From Candidatus Gastranaerophilales bacterium (GTDB taxonomy: Bacteria; Cyanobacteriota; Vampirovibrionia; Gastranaerophilales; Gastranaerophilaceae): a DNA stretch of 64,000 nt. The DNA lies in NCBI GenBank assembly GCA_944323685.1, contig CALUTJ010000008.1:1-64000 (forward strand). Reading direction: 5' to 3'. Position numbers and translations under genes: made by a program. The notes beneath the pieces are model-generated. The model was given only the letters and a program-made list of their open reading frames with translations. It was not told where the DNA came from and did not search any database. This document shows, piece after piece, positions 1 through 8,530 of this stretch (position 1 is its first letter; each line of letters begins with the position of its first letter).

Positions 1-1115
1 TTGCACTGTTACCGATAAAGTCGCCTGTTATATCGCCGATTGTTCCAGAGTTATAAATCGCCCCGCCATAGGCACCAAAACTACCTGACGCATAGTTACC
101 AATAAAATCGCCTGTTATATCTCCGATTGTTGCGCCAGCATCGTTATAAATCGCCCCGCCATCGCCAGAAGAACCTGACGCATAGTTGCCTATAAAATCA
201 CCTGTTATATCGCCGATTGTTCCAGAGTTATAAATCGCCCCGCCATAGGCACCAGAACTACCTGACGCATAGTTGCCTATAAAGTCACCTGTGATATTGC
301 CGATTGTTGAGCCATCATAGTTATAAATCGCCCCGCCATCGTCAAAAGAACCTGACGCATAGTTGCCGATAAAATCACCTGTTATGTCACCGATTGTTGC
401 TCGGTTATAAATCGCCCCGCCATAGGTAAGAGAACCTGACACATAATTGCCGATAAAGTCACCAGTGATATCACCGATTGTTCCCCCAAAATTATAAATC
501 GCACCGCCATAGGCTATATCTTCAACAGAACTTACATAGTTACCAATAAAATCGCCTGTTATATCTCCGATTGTTGCTCGGTTATAAATCGCCCCGCCTT
601 GGGCATCAATATAAATTGAGGATGCATAGTTGCCGATAAAATCGCCTGTTATATCTCCGATTGTTGCGCCATCATCGTTAGAAATCGCCCCGCCAGAGGC
701 ATAAATACTATAATAAGTACCGGAACTTGACGCATAGTTGCCGATAAAATCGCCTGTTATATTACCTATTTCAGCATTTGAACCAGAGTTATAAATCGCC
801 CCGCCTCGGGCATAATCTTCAGTTGACACCGCATAGTTGCCGATAAAATCTCCTGTGATGTCGCCGATTGTTGCTGAACCATCGTAACTATAGTTATAAA
901 TCGCCCCGCCATAGGCTCTATCTTCAACAGAACTTACATAGTTGCCGATAAAGTCGCCTGTTATATTACCTATTTCAGCATTTGAACCACTGTTATAAAT
1001 CGCCCCGCCATAGGCATTTGCAGAACTACCAGTACCGGTACCTGACACATAGTTGCCGATGAAATCGCCTGTTATATTTTCGATAGTCCCACTGTTTGCT
1101 ATCGCTCCGCCTTTG
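1..1115 (-). repeat. Tandem GGAI/FxxN-coding repeats of the adhesin
   Basis: At least eleven units spaced about 84-110 bp apart are recognisable by the plus-strand word CGCCCCGCC or a one-base variant, and each is followed by a GCCGATAAAATC- or CCTGTTATATC-type segment. The DNA identity between units is high enough to allow slippage or recombination that changes repeat number. All units stay in the same reading frame, so copy-number change would lengthen or shorten the beta-helix without breaking the gene. Confidence 0.9.
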
Positions 1116-2086
1116 GCATTAACATAAAGGAAGGCTCTATTTGTTTCAGTTGTGATAACAAGAGAGTTGTTAATAAAAGCTCCTGTCACAGAAGAAAGCG
1201 TGCCTTCATTGTATACAGCACCGCCTAGTACATCAACATATTTGAAGCTGCTTGTTGTGAAAATAACTTTTCCTGTTGTGGAATTGTCTTTAAACAGGAC
1301 ATTGTCTATAGACTCAGTAGTGCCTGTAGGGTTGTTCAATGCAGCACCGCCTTCAATTATAGTAGGGTTAGAAGATGTACCTGAAGGGTTTTCTATTGTG
1401 CCAAGGTCTTTTTGATGAGGTTCTGATTCAGAAAAGCCGGTTTCTGTGTATTTGTAGGTTATGGTTTGTCCGACAGGGTTAGTCGGATTTTGTTTTAGTT
1501 CATAGTGACCGTCTGCTGTTTTTTCCCAGCCAAAAGTCATTGATTTATCGCCCGAGCCGTACTCTGTTTGTTTTAGAGAAACCGTATAGTATTTTGGTGT
1601 TGTCTGTATTGTTGTAATTTCTTTATACTGAACATCCGGGAGTCTGTCATCCGCTGCGACTTCCTGACCTGTTTGAGGGTCATAGTATTTTATGACTTCT
1701 GTTTTGTCGTAGAGGGTTATTGCGTTTTGAGGTAAATTTTCAGGGTCTGCGTTTTCGATAGGTGTTAATTTATAAGCAGACTCAGGGTAGACCTGTTCAG
1801 GGTCAGAGTCAGGGATAGCCACACCGTCTTTATTAAGTTTGTCTAAAGTAGGCACAGGAGGAACCTGCTGTGCAATTGCAGGAGAAGTGATGAAAAAGGA
1901 CATTGCAAGTGTCAGGGTGGCTGTTTGTGCCAATTTTGTGATGTTGGGCAGGTATGCCCAACCTACATTGTTGGTTTGCGATGATTGTGTGTGTTCAGAA
2001 TCTGACCGATTCTGTGTGTAATCGCAAGGCTGGTAAGAATGTTTAAGAATGTTAGTTTTTTTATTTTTGCGGAAAATCTTTTTCAT
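1..2086 (-). CDS. Large secreted Pmp-like beta-helix adhesin, 5' part (C-terminus beyond window)
   Basis: An uninterrupted minus-strand frame runs from an ATG at 2086 to the window edge (695 codons) with no stop. Residues 1-50 are a long, polar, basic extension. A hydrophobic signal segment follows at about residues 51-72 and ends in an AIA-QQ cleavage-like site, so the product should be exported. A non-repetitive region reaches about residue 270. From there to the edge at least twelve imperfect repeats of roughly 28-36 residues carry GGAIYN, then GTIGDITGDFIGN. Tandem GGA(I/L) and FxxN tetrapeptides define the chlamydial polymorphic outer membrane protein repeat, which folds as a parallel beta-helix. 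A weak SD-like AAAGGAC precedes the ATG. The anchoring domain (autotransporter barrel or other) is outside the window. A role in surface adhesion is inferred; export and repeat architecture are read directly. Confidence 0.85.
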   Translation of the reverse strand, partial: MKKIFRKNKKTNILKHSYQPCDYTQNRSDSEHTQSSQTNNVGWAYLPNITKLAQTATLTLAMSFFITSPAIAQQVPPVPTLDKLNKDGVAIPDSDPEQVYPESAYKLTPIENADPENLPQNAITLYDKTEVIKYYDPQTGQEVAADDRLPDVQYKEITTIQTTPKYYTVSLKQTEYGSGDKSMTFGWEKTADGHYELKQNPTNPVGQTITYKYTETGFSESEPHQKDLGTIENPSGTSSNPTIIEGGAALNNPTGTTESIDNVLFKDNSTTGKVIFTTSSFKYVDVLGGAVYNEGTLSSVTGAFINNSLVITTETNRAFLYVNAKGGAIANSGTIENITGDFIGNYVSGTGTGSSANAYGGAIYNSGSNAEIGNITGDFIGNYVSSVEDRAYGGAIYNYSYDGSATIGDITGDFIGNYAVSTEDYARGGAIYNSGSNAEIGNITGDFIGNYASSSGTYYSIYASGGAISNDDGATIGDITGDFIGNYASSIYIDAQGGAIYNRATIGDITGDFIGNYVSSVEDIAYGGAIYNFGGTIGDITGDFIGNYVSGSLTYGGAIYNRATIGDITGDFIGNYASGSFDDGGAIYNYDGSTIGNITGDFIGNYASGSSGAYGGAIYNSGTIGDITGDFIGNYASGSSGDGGAIYNDAGATIGDITGDFIGNYASGSFGAYGGAIYNSGTIGDITGDFIGNSA
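1943..1969. repeat. Short palindromic element inside the adhesin coding sequence
   Basis: GTTGGGCA and TGCCCAAC form perfect 8-bp arms around a 4-base loop, followed by CTAC. The element is read in frame in the adhesin's N-terminal extension as VGWAYLPN, just before the hydrophobic signal segment. A second copy of the same family lies outside the gene at 2133-2155. In-frame palindromes inside genes recall the Rickettsia palindromic elements; relatedness to those is not claimed. Confidence 0.7.
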
Positions 2087-2132
2087 CTTTTTATGTCCTT
2101 TATGTAATAACTAATTCTTTTTTATTTTTTGT

Positions 2133-2155
2133 GTTGGGCTGAAAGCCCAACCTAC
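2133..2155. repeat. Short palindromic element, second copy
   Basis: GTTGGGCT and AGCCCAAC are perfect 8-bp arms around GAA, followed by CTAC as in the copy at 1943. It lies just upstream of the adhesin start and just after the stop codon of the minus-strand gene ending at 2168, so on the minus strand it could act as a hairpin between the two genes. Confidence 0.7.
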
Positions 2156-2239
2156 GGTGCTAATTCTTTATTTGTACCGCGTAAGCGGTGTGCGGCTCTG
2201 CCCTAGTTCACTATTAAAAGAGCAATGTGTATTGGCAAT

Positions 2240-2335
2240 ATTATAGTGCAGTCGTGAAGCCATTTTGCACGTTTCGCCACAGCTCAACGGCAAAAGAAGG
2301 CAAACCCGACCGCTTGCGCGGTGAATATTGCAGTT
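2240..2335 (+). repeat. Diverged relative of the 179-bp interspersed element
   Basis: The words GTGAAGCCATTTT, TTC-CCACAG, TCA and AAAAGAAGGCAAA occur in the same order and nearly the same spacing as in the five full copies elsewhere, with scattered substitutions. The first hairpin of the full element is absent here. It lies inside the 3' part of the G-tract gene's frame. Confidence 0.6.
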
Positions 2336-2623
2336 TATCTTGTTATTATTTCCTTCTTCTAAAAGTTCTTTTGCAGTTTGCGAGGTGTGTTCAGCTCCTG
2401 AACCAAGTTCAGGATGACAGTAAGATCCTTCGGGTTTCACCCTCAGTATGACGTCACGCAAATTTCTCAGGATAACATTCGGGCTTTGTACACACTCCGT
2501 GCACTCAGCTTTACACTCCTCAAAATCCGCAATGATGACAGCTGAATCTTGCGCAGGCTCAAGTGATGCACTAAATTGTGCATCGGCACAGTCTGCTAAA
2601 TCATTGATTTTATACGGTTCATA

Positions 2624-2634
2624 CCCCCCCCCCC
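2624..2634. repeat. Homopolymeric C11/G11 tract
   Basis: Eleven consecutive C on the plus strand in an otherwise AT-rich region. G/C tracts of this length are classic slipped-strand mispairing sites. It lies between codons 22 and 26 of the minus-strand gene starting at 2699 and sets whether that gene is read through. Confidence 0.9.
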
Positions 2635-2910
2635 GAGACTCTTAAAGCCTTGTGAGACAAGGGTTTTGATTCTTTTTTGTTATTAAAGTTTCCTTTCATT
2701 TTCAACATCCTGTGTATATACCACCTATATACTAAGTACCCAATTTTTTGAATTTATAACACTTTTGACTCATTTTATTAAGAAATTGTTACAAACTTGC
2801 CTTGCTAAAATCGACTGCAAGGCATATGTGCCAGAGGTTTTCAGGATTTTTAAAATTGTAGGATTTTAGGCGTTGTTTGTTGAGGATACTATTATTTTTT
2901 ACACACAAAA

Positions 2911-2920
2911 ATGCTATAAT
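2911..2920 (+). promoter_or_regulatory. Extended -10 promoter of glgA
   Basis: TGC-TATAAT (2912-2920) is a perfect -10 hexamer with an extended TGn element, 37 bases before the chosen ATG. No good -35 is visible, which is normal for extended -10 promoters. The same TGCTAnAAT word precedes ahcY, smpB, the homocitrate-synthase-family gene and the PC4-like gene. Confidence 0.65.
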
Positions 2921-2956
2921 TGTTATACAAAAAATATAAGTTACAGAGGGTTTATC

Positions 2957-4405
2957 ATGAAAATAATGTTTGTATCAGCCGAAGTTGCGCCTTTTTCTAA
3001 GGTTGGAGGTCTTGCCGATGTTGTCGGAAGTCTGCCTAAGGTTCTTGAAAAAATGGGGCACGAAATTGCAATTTTTACCCCGCTGCACGGCTGTATTGAT
3101 CAGAAAAAATACAATATTCAAGATGTTCCAAACTCAAAGTTAACAATCGATTACAGCTACGGGCAGTATTATTTCAATTTAAAAATGACCAAACTCCCCG
3201 GTACAAACATTAATGTATTCTTTTTAGACAATAATAAATACTTTGCACCTTTTCATGAAGTTTACCCCAGATATATAGATACAAGATATGAACACGAAAG
3301 GTTTATTGCGTTTTCTCATGCGTCAATTGAATATGCCAGACTGCTGAATTTTAAACCCGATGTAATACACTCCAACGACTGGCACACGGCAATGATACCC
3401 GTGTATATGAAAGTCAATTACAAAGATGACCCGTTCTTTAAAGATACAAAAAACTTTTTCTCAATACACAATATTGCGTATCAGGGACAGTGGTTCGATG
3501 ACTTATTATATTTTGCACAGATTGACCATAAAGACGTCTGGAACTGCTGGGGGCTGGAACACTTCGGAATGCTTAACTGGATGAAGGGGGCAATAAATTA
3601 CAGCGACAAAGTTATCGTTGTATCACCCAATTACGCAAAAGAGATTATGACATACGAAGGCGGTCACGGTCTTGATTGGACGTTGAACCATAATGCACAT
3701 AAAGTTACAGGCATTTTAAACGGCGTGGATTACAGTGTCTACAACCCTGAAACAGACAAACATATTGTAAAAAATTATGATTCCAAACATGTTCAATACA
3801 AAGAAGATAACAAAAAAGCCGTGCTTGAGCAGTTCGGTTTGCCGTATGAAAAAGACAAACCATTGATTGCAATCGTTTCCAGACTTGTTGAACAAAAAGG
3901 CTTTGATTTGTTCGGCCCTGTTTGTGAAGAGTTAAAAGGGCTTGATGCACAGTTTGTAATCCTAGGGACAGGTGCACAGCACTACGAAGAAATGTTCAGC
4001 TATTTGAGCAACACAAGTTCTAATATAAGAGCAAAAATAGAATTCAGTGTATCAACAGGCAACCTTATGTATGCCGGAGCCGACATGTTTTTGATGCCTT
4101 CCGCGTTTGAACCGTGCGGCTTGAGCCAGCTTATCGCATTAAAATACGGAACTATCCCCATAGTACGTGCAACAGGCGGTTTAGATGATACTATTATCGG
4201 TTATCCTTTAGAAAACGGGGACGGTTTTAAGTTCTGGAACTACAGTCCGTACTCCATGATGGATTGTATAAGATATGCCATAGATATTTTTAAAGACAAA
4301 AAAGATTGGGCTAATCTTATACAAAACGCGATGAAAGCTGATTTCAGCTGGAAAGTAAGTGCGCAAAAATATGTCGATGCATACAAAGAAGCCTGCGCTA
4401 AATAA
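2957..4405 (+). CDS. glgA: Glycogen synthase (ADP-glucose type, GT5)
   Basis: 482 residues, the usual length for bacterial GlgA. It transfers glucose from ADP-glucose to the growing alpha-1,4-glucan. The N-terminal Rossmann domain carries the ADP-glucose-binding K-x-G-G-L signature at residues 15-19. The C-terminal domain carries the GT-B acceptor region EPCGLSQLIALKYG and the TGGL loop. ATG 2957 is chosen over the upstream GTT-preceded ATG/TTG region because AGAGGG lies 6 bases before it and homologues start right at the KIMFVSAE strand. It is monocistronic behind its own extended -10 promoter. A phosphohexomutase at 11.1 kb could supply glucose-1-phosphate to the same pathway. Confidence 0.96.
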   Translation: MKIMFVSAEVAPFSKVGGLADVVGSLPKVLEKMGHEIAIFTPLHGCIDQKKYNIQDVPNSKLTIDYSYGQYYFNLKMTKLPGTNINVFFLDNNKYFAPFHEVYPRYIDTRYEHERFIAFSHASIEYARLLNFKPDVIHSNDWHTAMIPVYMKVNYKDDPFFKDTKNFFSIHNIAYQGQWFDDLLYFAQIDHKDVWNCWGLEHFGMLNWMKGAINYSDKVIVVSPNYAKEIMTYEGGHGLDWTLNHNAHKVTGILNGVDYSVYNPETDKHIVKNYDSKHVQYKEDNKKAVLEQFGLPYEKDKPLIAIVSRLVEQKGFDLFGPVCEELKGLDAQFVILGTGAQHYEEMFSYLSNTSSNIRAKIEFSVSTGNLMYAGADMFLMPSAFEPCGLSQLIALKYGTIPIVRATGGLDDTIIGYPLENGDGFKFWNYSPYSMMDCIRYAIDIFKDKKDWANLIQNAMKADFSWKVSAQKYVDAYKEACAK

Positions 4406-4419
4406 TTTTTAAAACCTGA

Positions 4420-4707
4420 TTACAAATCAGCAGGGTTAATTAAATACGGGTCGTCAACAGGCGAAACTATTTCCGTACGGAACCTGTTTGCGCTGTAATT
4501 GCACCTGTAAATTTTATTAAGACTGCACCCGACCCCCATGGCGTTCAGCCCCACCGGTGCCTGCGGGATATAAAATATTTCTTTTAGTTTTGCATACCAT
4601 TTTGTCAGATATTTTTCATATATCATAACCGAAACCATGCCTATAAAAGCCAGTGTCAAAAGTATTATGTCTTTAAATTTAATCAAAATTTCTTTGAGAT
4701 ATTTCAC
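4420..4707 (-). CDS. Small single-pass membrane protein, unknown
   Basis: The preferred start is the GTG at 4707, which has GGAG five bases upstream; an upstream TTG in frame at 4734 has no SD. The 95-residue product has one transmembrane segment at about residues 13-30 (IILLTLAFIGMVSVMIY) after a short basic N-terminus. A polar C-terminal tail with two cysteines follows (GCSLNKIYRC). It converges with glgA, 14 bases apart. No family recognised. Confidence 0.6.
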   Translation of the reverse strand: MKYLKEILIKFKDIILLTLAFIGMVSVMIYEKYLTKWYAKLKEIFYIPQAPVGLNAMGVGCSLNKIYRCNYSANRFRTEIVSPVDDPYLINPADL

Positions 4708-4817
4708 GTGCACTCCACAGAAAAATGTTTTCAATGTATAATCTTATTAATGAATTTGTGACAATAGTCAATTTATTGAATAAAAAATTTAATCAAAGTA
4801 TGAAAGGATAAATCATT

Positions 4818-5021
4818 ATGGCAGGAAAAGTAACAAAAGATATGGGTCTTATAGAGATAGTTCAAAACCACCCGGAAGCATTAGAAGTTTTTGCTAAATA
4901 CGGTCTTGGTTGTATAGGCTGCGCTGCTGCAAGATTTGAAAACCTTGAAGCCGGTGCAAAAGTTCACGGAGTAGACCCTGATGTTATGGTTGAAGAAATC
5001 AACGCTTTAATCAAAGATTAA
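4818..5021 (+). CDS. DUF1858-type small protein
   Basis: 67 residues. The sequence matches the pattern of the DUF1858 domain, also found at the N-terminus of the ScdA/YtfE-type iron-cluster repair proteins: an opening TKDMGLIEIVQNHPEALEVF helix pair, then the conserved YGLGCIGC cysteine pair and a closing MVEEIN helix. The cysteines suggest a redox or metal-binding role; the exact function of stand-alone members is not established. AAAGGA lies 10 bases before the ATG. A strong terminator follows at 5046, so it is a single-gene unit. Confidence 0.85.
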   Translation: MAGKVTKDMGLIEIVQNHPEALEVFAKYGLGCIGCAAARFENLEAGAKVHGVDPDVMVEEINALIKD

Positions 5022-5045
5022 TTTGACAAATTCAAACACAAAAAA

Positions 5046-5074
5046 AACACTCTCCGATTTCGAGAGTGTTTTTT
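5046..5074 (+). terminator. Rho-independent terminator of the DUF1858 gene
   Basis: AACACTCTC (5046-5054) pairs perfectly with GAGAGTGTT (5062-5070) around a 7-base loop and is followed by four more T. An A run precedes the stem, so it may also stop minus-strand transcription. Confidence 0.9.
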
Positions 5075-5096
5075 GTTGTTCAATTTAATAAACTTT

Positions 5097-5255
5097 TTAT
5101 TTGTTTTTAACTTCAATTGGCACGGTAGCATATCTGACACAACGATAAATCGGGTTGTCTGCCGGTTTTTTGTATGTTTCAGTTTCTTTTTCTTCCGTCA
5201 AAAAATCATCTGCGTCACGGCCGATTAAAAATTTCATAAAAGTTAAACTATACAT
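5097..5255 (-). CDS. Possible 52-residue protein, unknown
   Basis: A minus-strand frame starting at ATG 5255 (TAGGTG about 9 bases upstream) gives a 52-residue acidic-then-basic peptide containing KPADNPIYRCVRYATVPIEV. The upstream part of the same open frame (to 5387) is hydrophobic, low-complexity and AT-driven, and is not chosen. No family recognised. It ends shortly after the bidirectional terminator at 5046-5074. Confidence 0.4.
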   Translation of the reverse strand: MYSLTFMKFLIGRDADDFLTEEKETETYKKPADNPIYRCVRYATVPIEVKNK

Positions 5256-5600
5256 TAAAGAACACCTACACTTTCCACTTATATATATAAACACAACAGG
5301 AAAATAATTTTTGCAAAAATTGCTCAAATATTTACAAAATTTTAACAAAACATTCACGATTAATTTATAAATCGTGCAAAAATTCACGGAATTAAAGAAA
5401 TTTGATACAAAATATTAACTAATGTTACAAATTTAGTACAAAACCATAAAGTTTTTACCGTAATTGCCGATAAAAACCATGTAGCAATTCGTATCTCAGA
5501 TTCGCAAAAATAACAGGGTTTTGCGATTACCTATGATGATTATAATCTGCGGAAGCATTTTATAAATATGTATTAGTTAAGAAGAAAGTCCAGGAAGAAC
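5256..5600. other. Intergenic region with sigma-28 promoter
   Basis: A gene-free, AT-rich stretch of about 345 bases. Its one clear signal is the sigma-28 promoter at 5447-5473. Nothing else recognised. Confidence 0.6.
5447..5473 (+). promoter_or_regulatory. Sigma-28 (FliA) class promoter, perfect consensus
   Basis: TAAA (5447-5450), exactly 15 bases, then GCCGATAA (5466-5473): every position of the textbook flagellar sigma-28 consensus. It reads toward the 96-aa gene at 5601, with an expected leader of about 120 bases. Flagellar genes elsewhere in the window show that the organism can use this sigma factor. Confidence 0.8.
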
Positions 5601-5891
5601 ATGATTCTCGAATACTCTGTAAACGAAGCACAAGTTCAGCCGGCATGGCTCAAAACTCTTTACGATTTGGTAGAAGAGCTGAATTGCAAGTGCAAAACCT
5701 ACATTGATGAATCTTACAACAGATCCTACAAACAATTTACAAGGACAAGAACTATTCAGGTCTATGGTTCCGAAACAATGCTTTCATGGTTAAAGCTGAG
5801 AATGGAACGCTATGCGCATTTTATCAATGCGTTCAATGATCAGGCGGAAATTCAGACAAGCATAAAAGAAGAACACGACGAGAACGAATAA
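5601..5891 (+). CDS. 96-residue protein behind a sigma-28 promoter, unknown
   Basis: The start ATG 5601 has AGGAAG 4-9 bases upstream. The product is mixed alpha/beta in appearance, with no signal peptide or membrane segment. It has a basic patch (RSYKQFTRTRT), a helix containing MLSWLKLRMERYAHF and an acidic tail. It matches no family I recognise. The perfect sigma-28 promoter 128 bases upstream suggests late flagellar or chemotaxis-class expression. The gene ends exactly where gpsA (opposite strand) ends. Confidence 0.75.
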   Translation: MILEYSVNEAQVQPAWLKTLYDLVEELNCKCKTYIDESYNRSYKQFTRTRTIQVYGSETMLSWLKLRMERYAHFINAFNDQAEIQTSIKEEHDENE

Positions 5892-6896
5892 TTATTCGCC
5901 CTTCAATTTTCTGTTCATAAGTTTGTCTAAAAGTTCTTTTGGTGTAATGTCAGTGTAGACAGCTTCATATATTGCCGAGGAAATCGGCACTTCAATGTTT
6001 AATTTTTTTGCCAGTTCACAAACAGCTTTGGAAGTTTTTACACCTTCTGCAACGGAACCCAGTTCTCTTAAGATGTCGTCAATTTTTTTGCCATGCCCGA
6101 GCATCGAACCTACCGTAAAATTACGCGACATAGGGCTTGAGCAGGTTGCAATCAAATCCCCCATGCCGGAAAGTCCATACAAAGTAGCAGGTTTTGCGCC
6201 GAGCGCAACGCTTATTCTTGTAATTTCCGCCATGCCGCGTGTAAGCAAAGCACCGCGGCAGTTGTCGCCGAGTTTCATTGCATCTGCAAAACCGGAAGCA
6301 ATTGCTATAACGTTTTTCAAACTTCCGCCGAGTTCAAGACCTATTAAATCATCATTTGTGTAGAGTCTGAACTTTGAGGGAACAGTTAGTTTTTCCTGCA
6401 AAAATTTAGAAATTTCCGGTTTATTTTCACATGCAACGGAAGCCGCTGTCGGACATCCCATCAGAACCTCTTTTGCAAGTGTAGGGCCTGAAAGTACTGC
6501 AATATTTGCATTTGGCAATTCTTCTTTCATTACCTGACTCATACGCATCAAGGAAGGCAGCTCAAGACCTTTTGATGTATTAACAAGTATTTGATTTTCT
6601 TTTAGACCCTGACCGTTATTGAGTTTGGCAAGGTTTTTACAAACTTCTCTTATACCGGACGTCGCAACGACAAGCAAAATTATATCAGCGTTTTTCACGG
6701 CTTTTTCAAGGTCAGATGTGATTTCCACTTTGTCTTTAAGTTGAATCTCAAGCGGTTTTGATGTGCGTTTTTTTGTGCGCAATTCCTCTGAAATATCTAC
6801 ATGCCTGCCCCAGACACACACCTCATCAAAGTTATCCGTCAAAAGCCAGGTTAATGTTAACCCCCAGCAGCCTGCACCTAAAACCGTAAGTTTCAT
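5892..6896 (-). CDS. gpsA: Glycerol-3-phosphate dehydrogenase [NAD(P)+]
   Basis: 334 residues. It reduces dihydroxyacetone phosphate to sn-glycerol-3-phosphate, the backbone for phospholipids. The N-terminal Rossmann loop is GAGCWG at residues 8-13. SGPTLAKEV and the C-terminal GLSGMGDLIATC segment are GpsA hallmarks, and the catalytic lysine region (GSLKNVIAIASG) is present. ATG 6896 is chosen because AAGGGA lies 8 bases upstream and homologues begin at MKLTVLGAG; the longer frame starts on an implausible TTG inside that SD. Confidence 0.96.
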   Translation of the reverse strand: MKLTVLGAGCWGLTLTWLLTDNFDEVCVWGRHVDISEELRTKKRTSKPLEIQLKDKVEITSDLEKAVKNADIILLVVATSGIREVCKNLAKLNNGQGLKENQILVNTSKGLELPSLMRMSQVMKEELPNANIAVLSGPTLAKEVLMGCPTAASVACENKPEISKFLQEKLTVPSKFRLYTNDDLIGLELGGSLKNVIAIASGFADAMKLGDNCRGALLTRGMAEITRISVALGAKPATLYGLSGMGDLIATCSSPMSRNFTVGSMLGHGKKIDDILRELGSVAEGVKTSKAVCELAKKLNIEVPISSAIYEAVYTDITPKELLDKLMNRKLKGE

Positions 6897-6978
6897 AAAA
6901 GTAATCCCTTCCAAACTGACATAATGATATTATAATTTATTAAGTTTCATTTGTAAAAGATTTAATAATGCGTATTTA

Positions 6979-6987
6979 TGCTACAAT
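6979..6987 (+). promoter_or_regulatory. Extended -10 promoter of ahcY
   Basis: TGC-TACAAT, 39 bases before the ahcY start. Same extended -10 class as upstream of glgA. The leader is too short for a known SAH riboswitch. Confidence 0.55.
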
Positions 6988-6998
6988 TTTAGAGATAA

Positions 6999-8300
<1,302 letters not shown>

Positions 8301-8307
8301 ATTTTAA

Positions 8308-8486
8308 ATTGTCCTAGAAAAATTCGTGATAAGGAGCAAATCTACGTGAACGAATTTTTGGAGTGACACATTGTTCACATAGTGAAGCCATTTTTCAGGC
8401 TTCACCACAGTTCAGCCGAAAAAGAAGGCAAAGGTGAGTAGTGACGGCTCGAAGGCTCAATGCGGCAACTGCGACACTAGATTAGA
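8308..8486 (+). repeat. 179-bp interspersed structured element, copy 1
   Basis: From TTGTCC to CACTAGATTAGA. Near-identical to copies at 15881, 39841, 42848 and 63113. Arms AAAAATTCGT/ACGAATTTTT form hairpin 1, GTGAAGCC/GGCTTCAC form hairpin 2, and GCAGT/ACTGC enclose a further CTCG/CGAG stem. No terminal inverted repeats, no obvious target-site duplication and no conserved long coding frame. This copy has TCT in place of GCG in the first loop. It sits between the convergent genes ahcY and the one at 8526. Confidence 0.9.
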
Positions 8487-8499
8487 TTAAAACTTAAAA

Positions 8500-8530
8500 C
8501 GCCTCTTAATTTTTAAGGGGCGCTTTTATA
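8500..8530. terminator. Bidirectional terminator between ahcY and the GNAT-like gene
   Basis: CGCCTCTTAA (8500-8509) pairs with TTAAGGGGCG (8513-8522) with one G-U wobble. T-rich DNA follows on the plus strand and A-rich DNA precedes, so it can serve both converging genes. Confidence 0.75.

Larger units (their letters stand above)
2168..2699 (-). pseudogene. Short gene interrupted by an 11-G tract; candidate phase-variable gene, currently out of frame
   Basis: On the minus strand a start at 2699 has an AGGA Shine-Dalgarno 8 bases upstream. It reads 22 codons, enters the G tract (plus-strand C11 at 2624-2634) and, with eleven G, stops at once (TGA, 2621-2619). With ten or thirteen G the same frame stays open to the TAA at 2168, giving a 176- or 177-residue protein. 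The part after the tract begins YEPYKINDLADCADAQ and is acidic and Cys-containing. Beyond about residue 80 the frame crosses DNA that looks like intergenic repeats (HPELGSG stretch; diverged copy of the 179-bp element), so the true coding end may be earlier, or the locus may be decayed. The product is not recognised. Confidence 0.5.

Noticed and set aside
1-1100. Regular repeats resembling a CRISPR array
   Set aside because: Units vary in length, their spacers are themselves similar, and all stay in one open reading frame coding GGAI/FxxN repeats.
1-1100. Many GCCGATAA words resembling sigma-28 -10 boxes
   Set aside because: They come from the repeated FIGN codons of the adhesin; where checked, TAAA is not present 15 bases upstream.
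2415-2450. Possible terminator formed by CCTGAACCAAGTTCAGG
   Set aside because: A widespread dispersed intergenic palindrome in many genomes; no T run and no gene ends here on the plus strand.
2227-2645. Plus-strand open frames between adhesin and glgA
   Set aside because: No SD, they cross repeat-derived DNA, and the opposite strand gives the more coherent gene.
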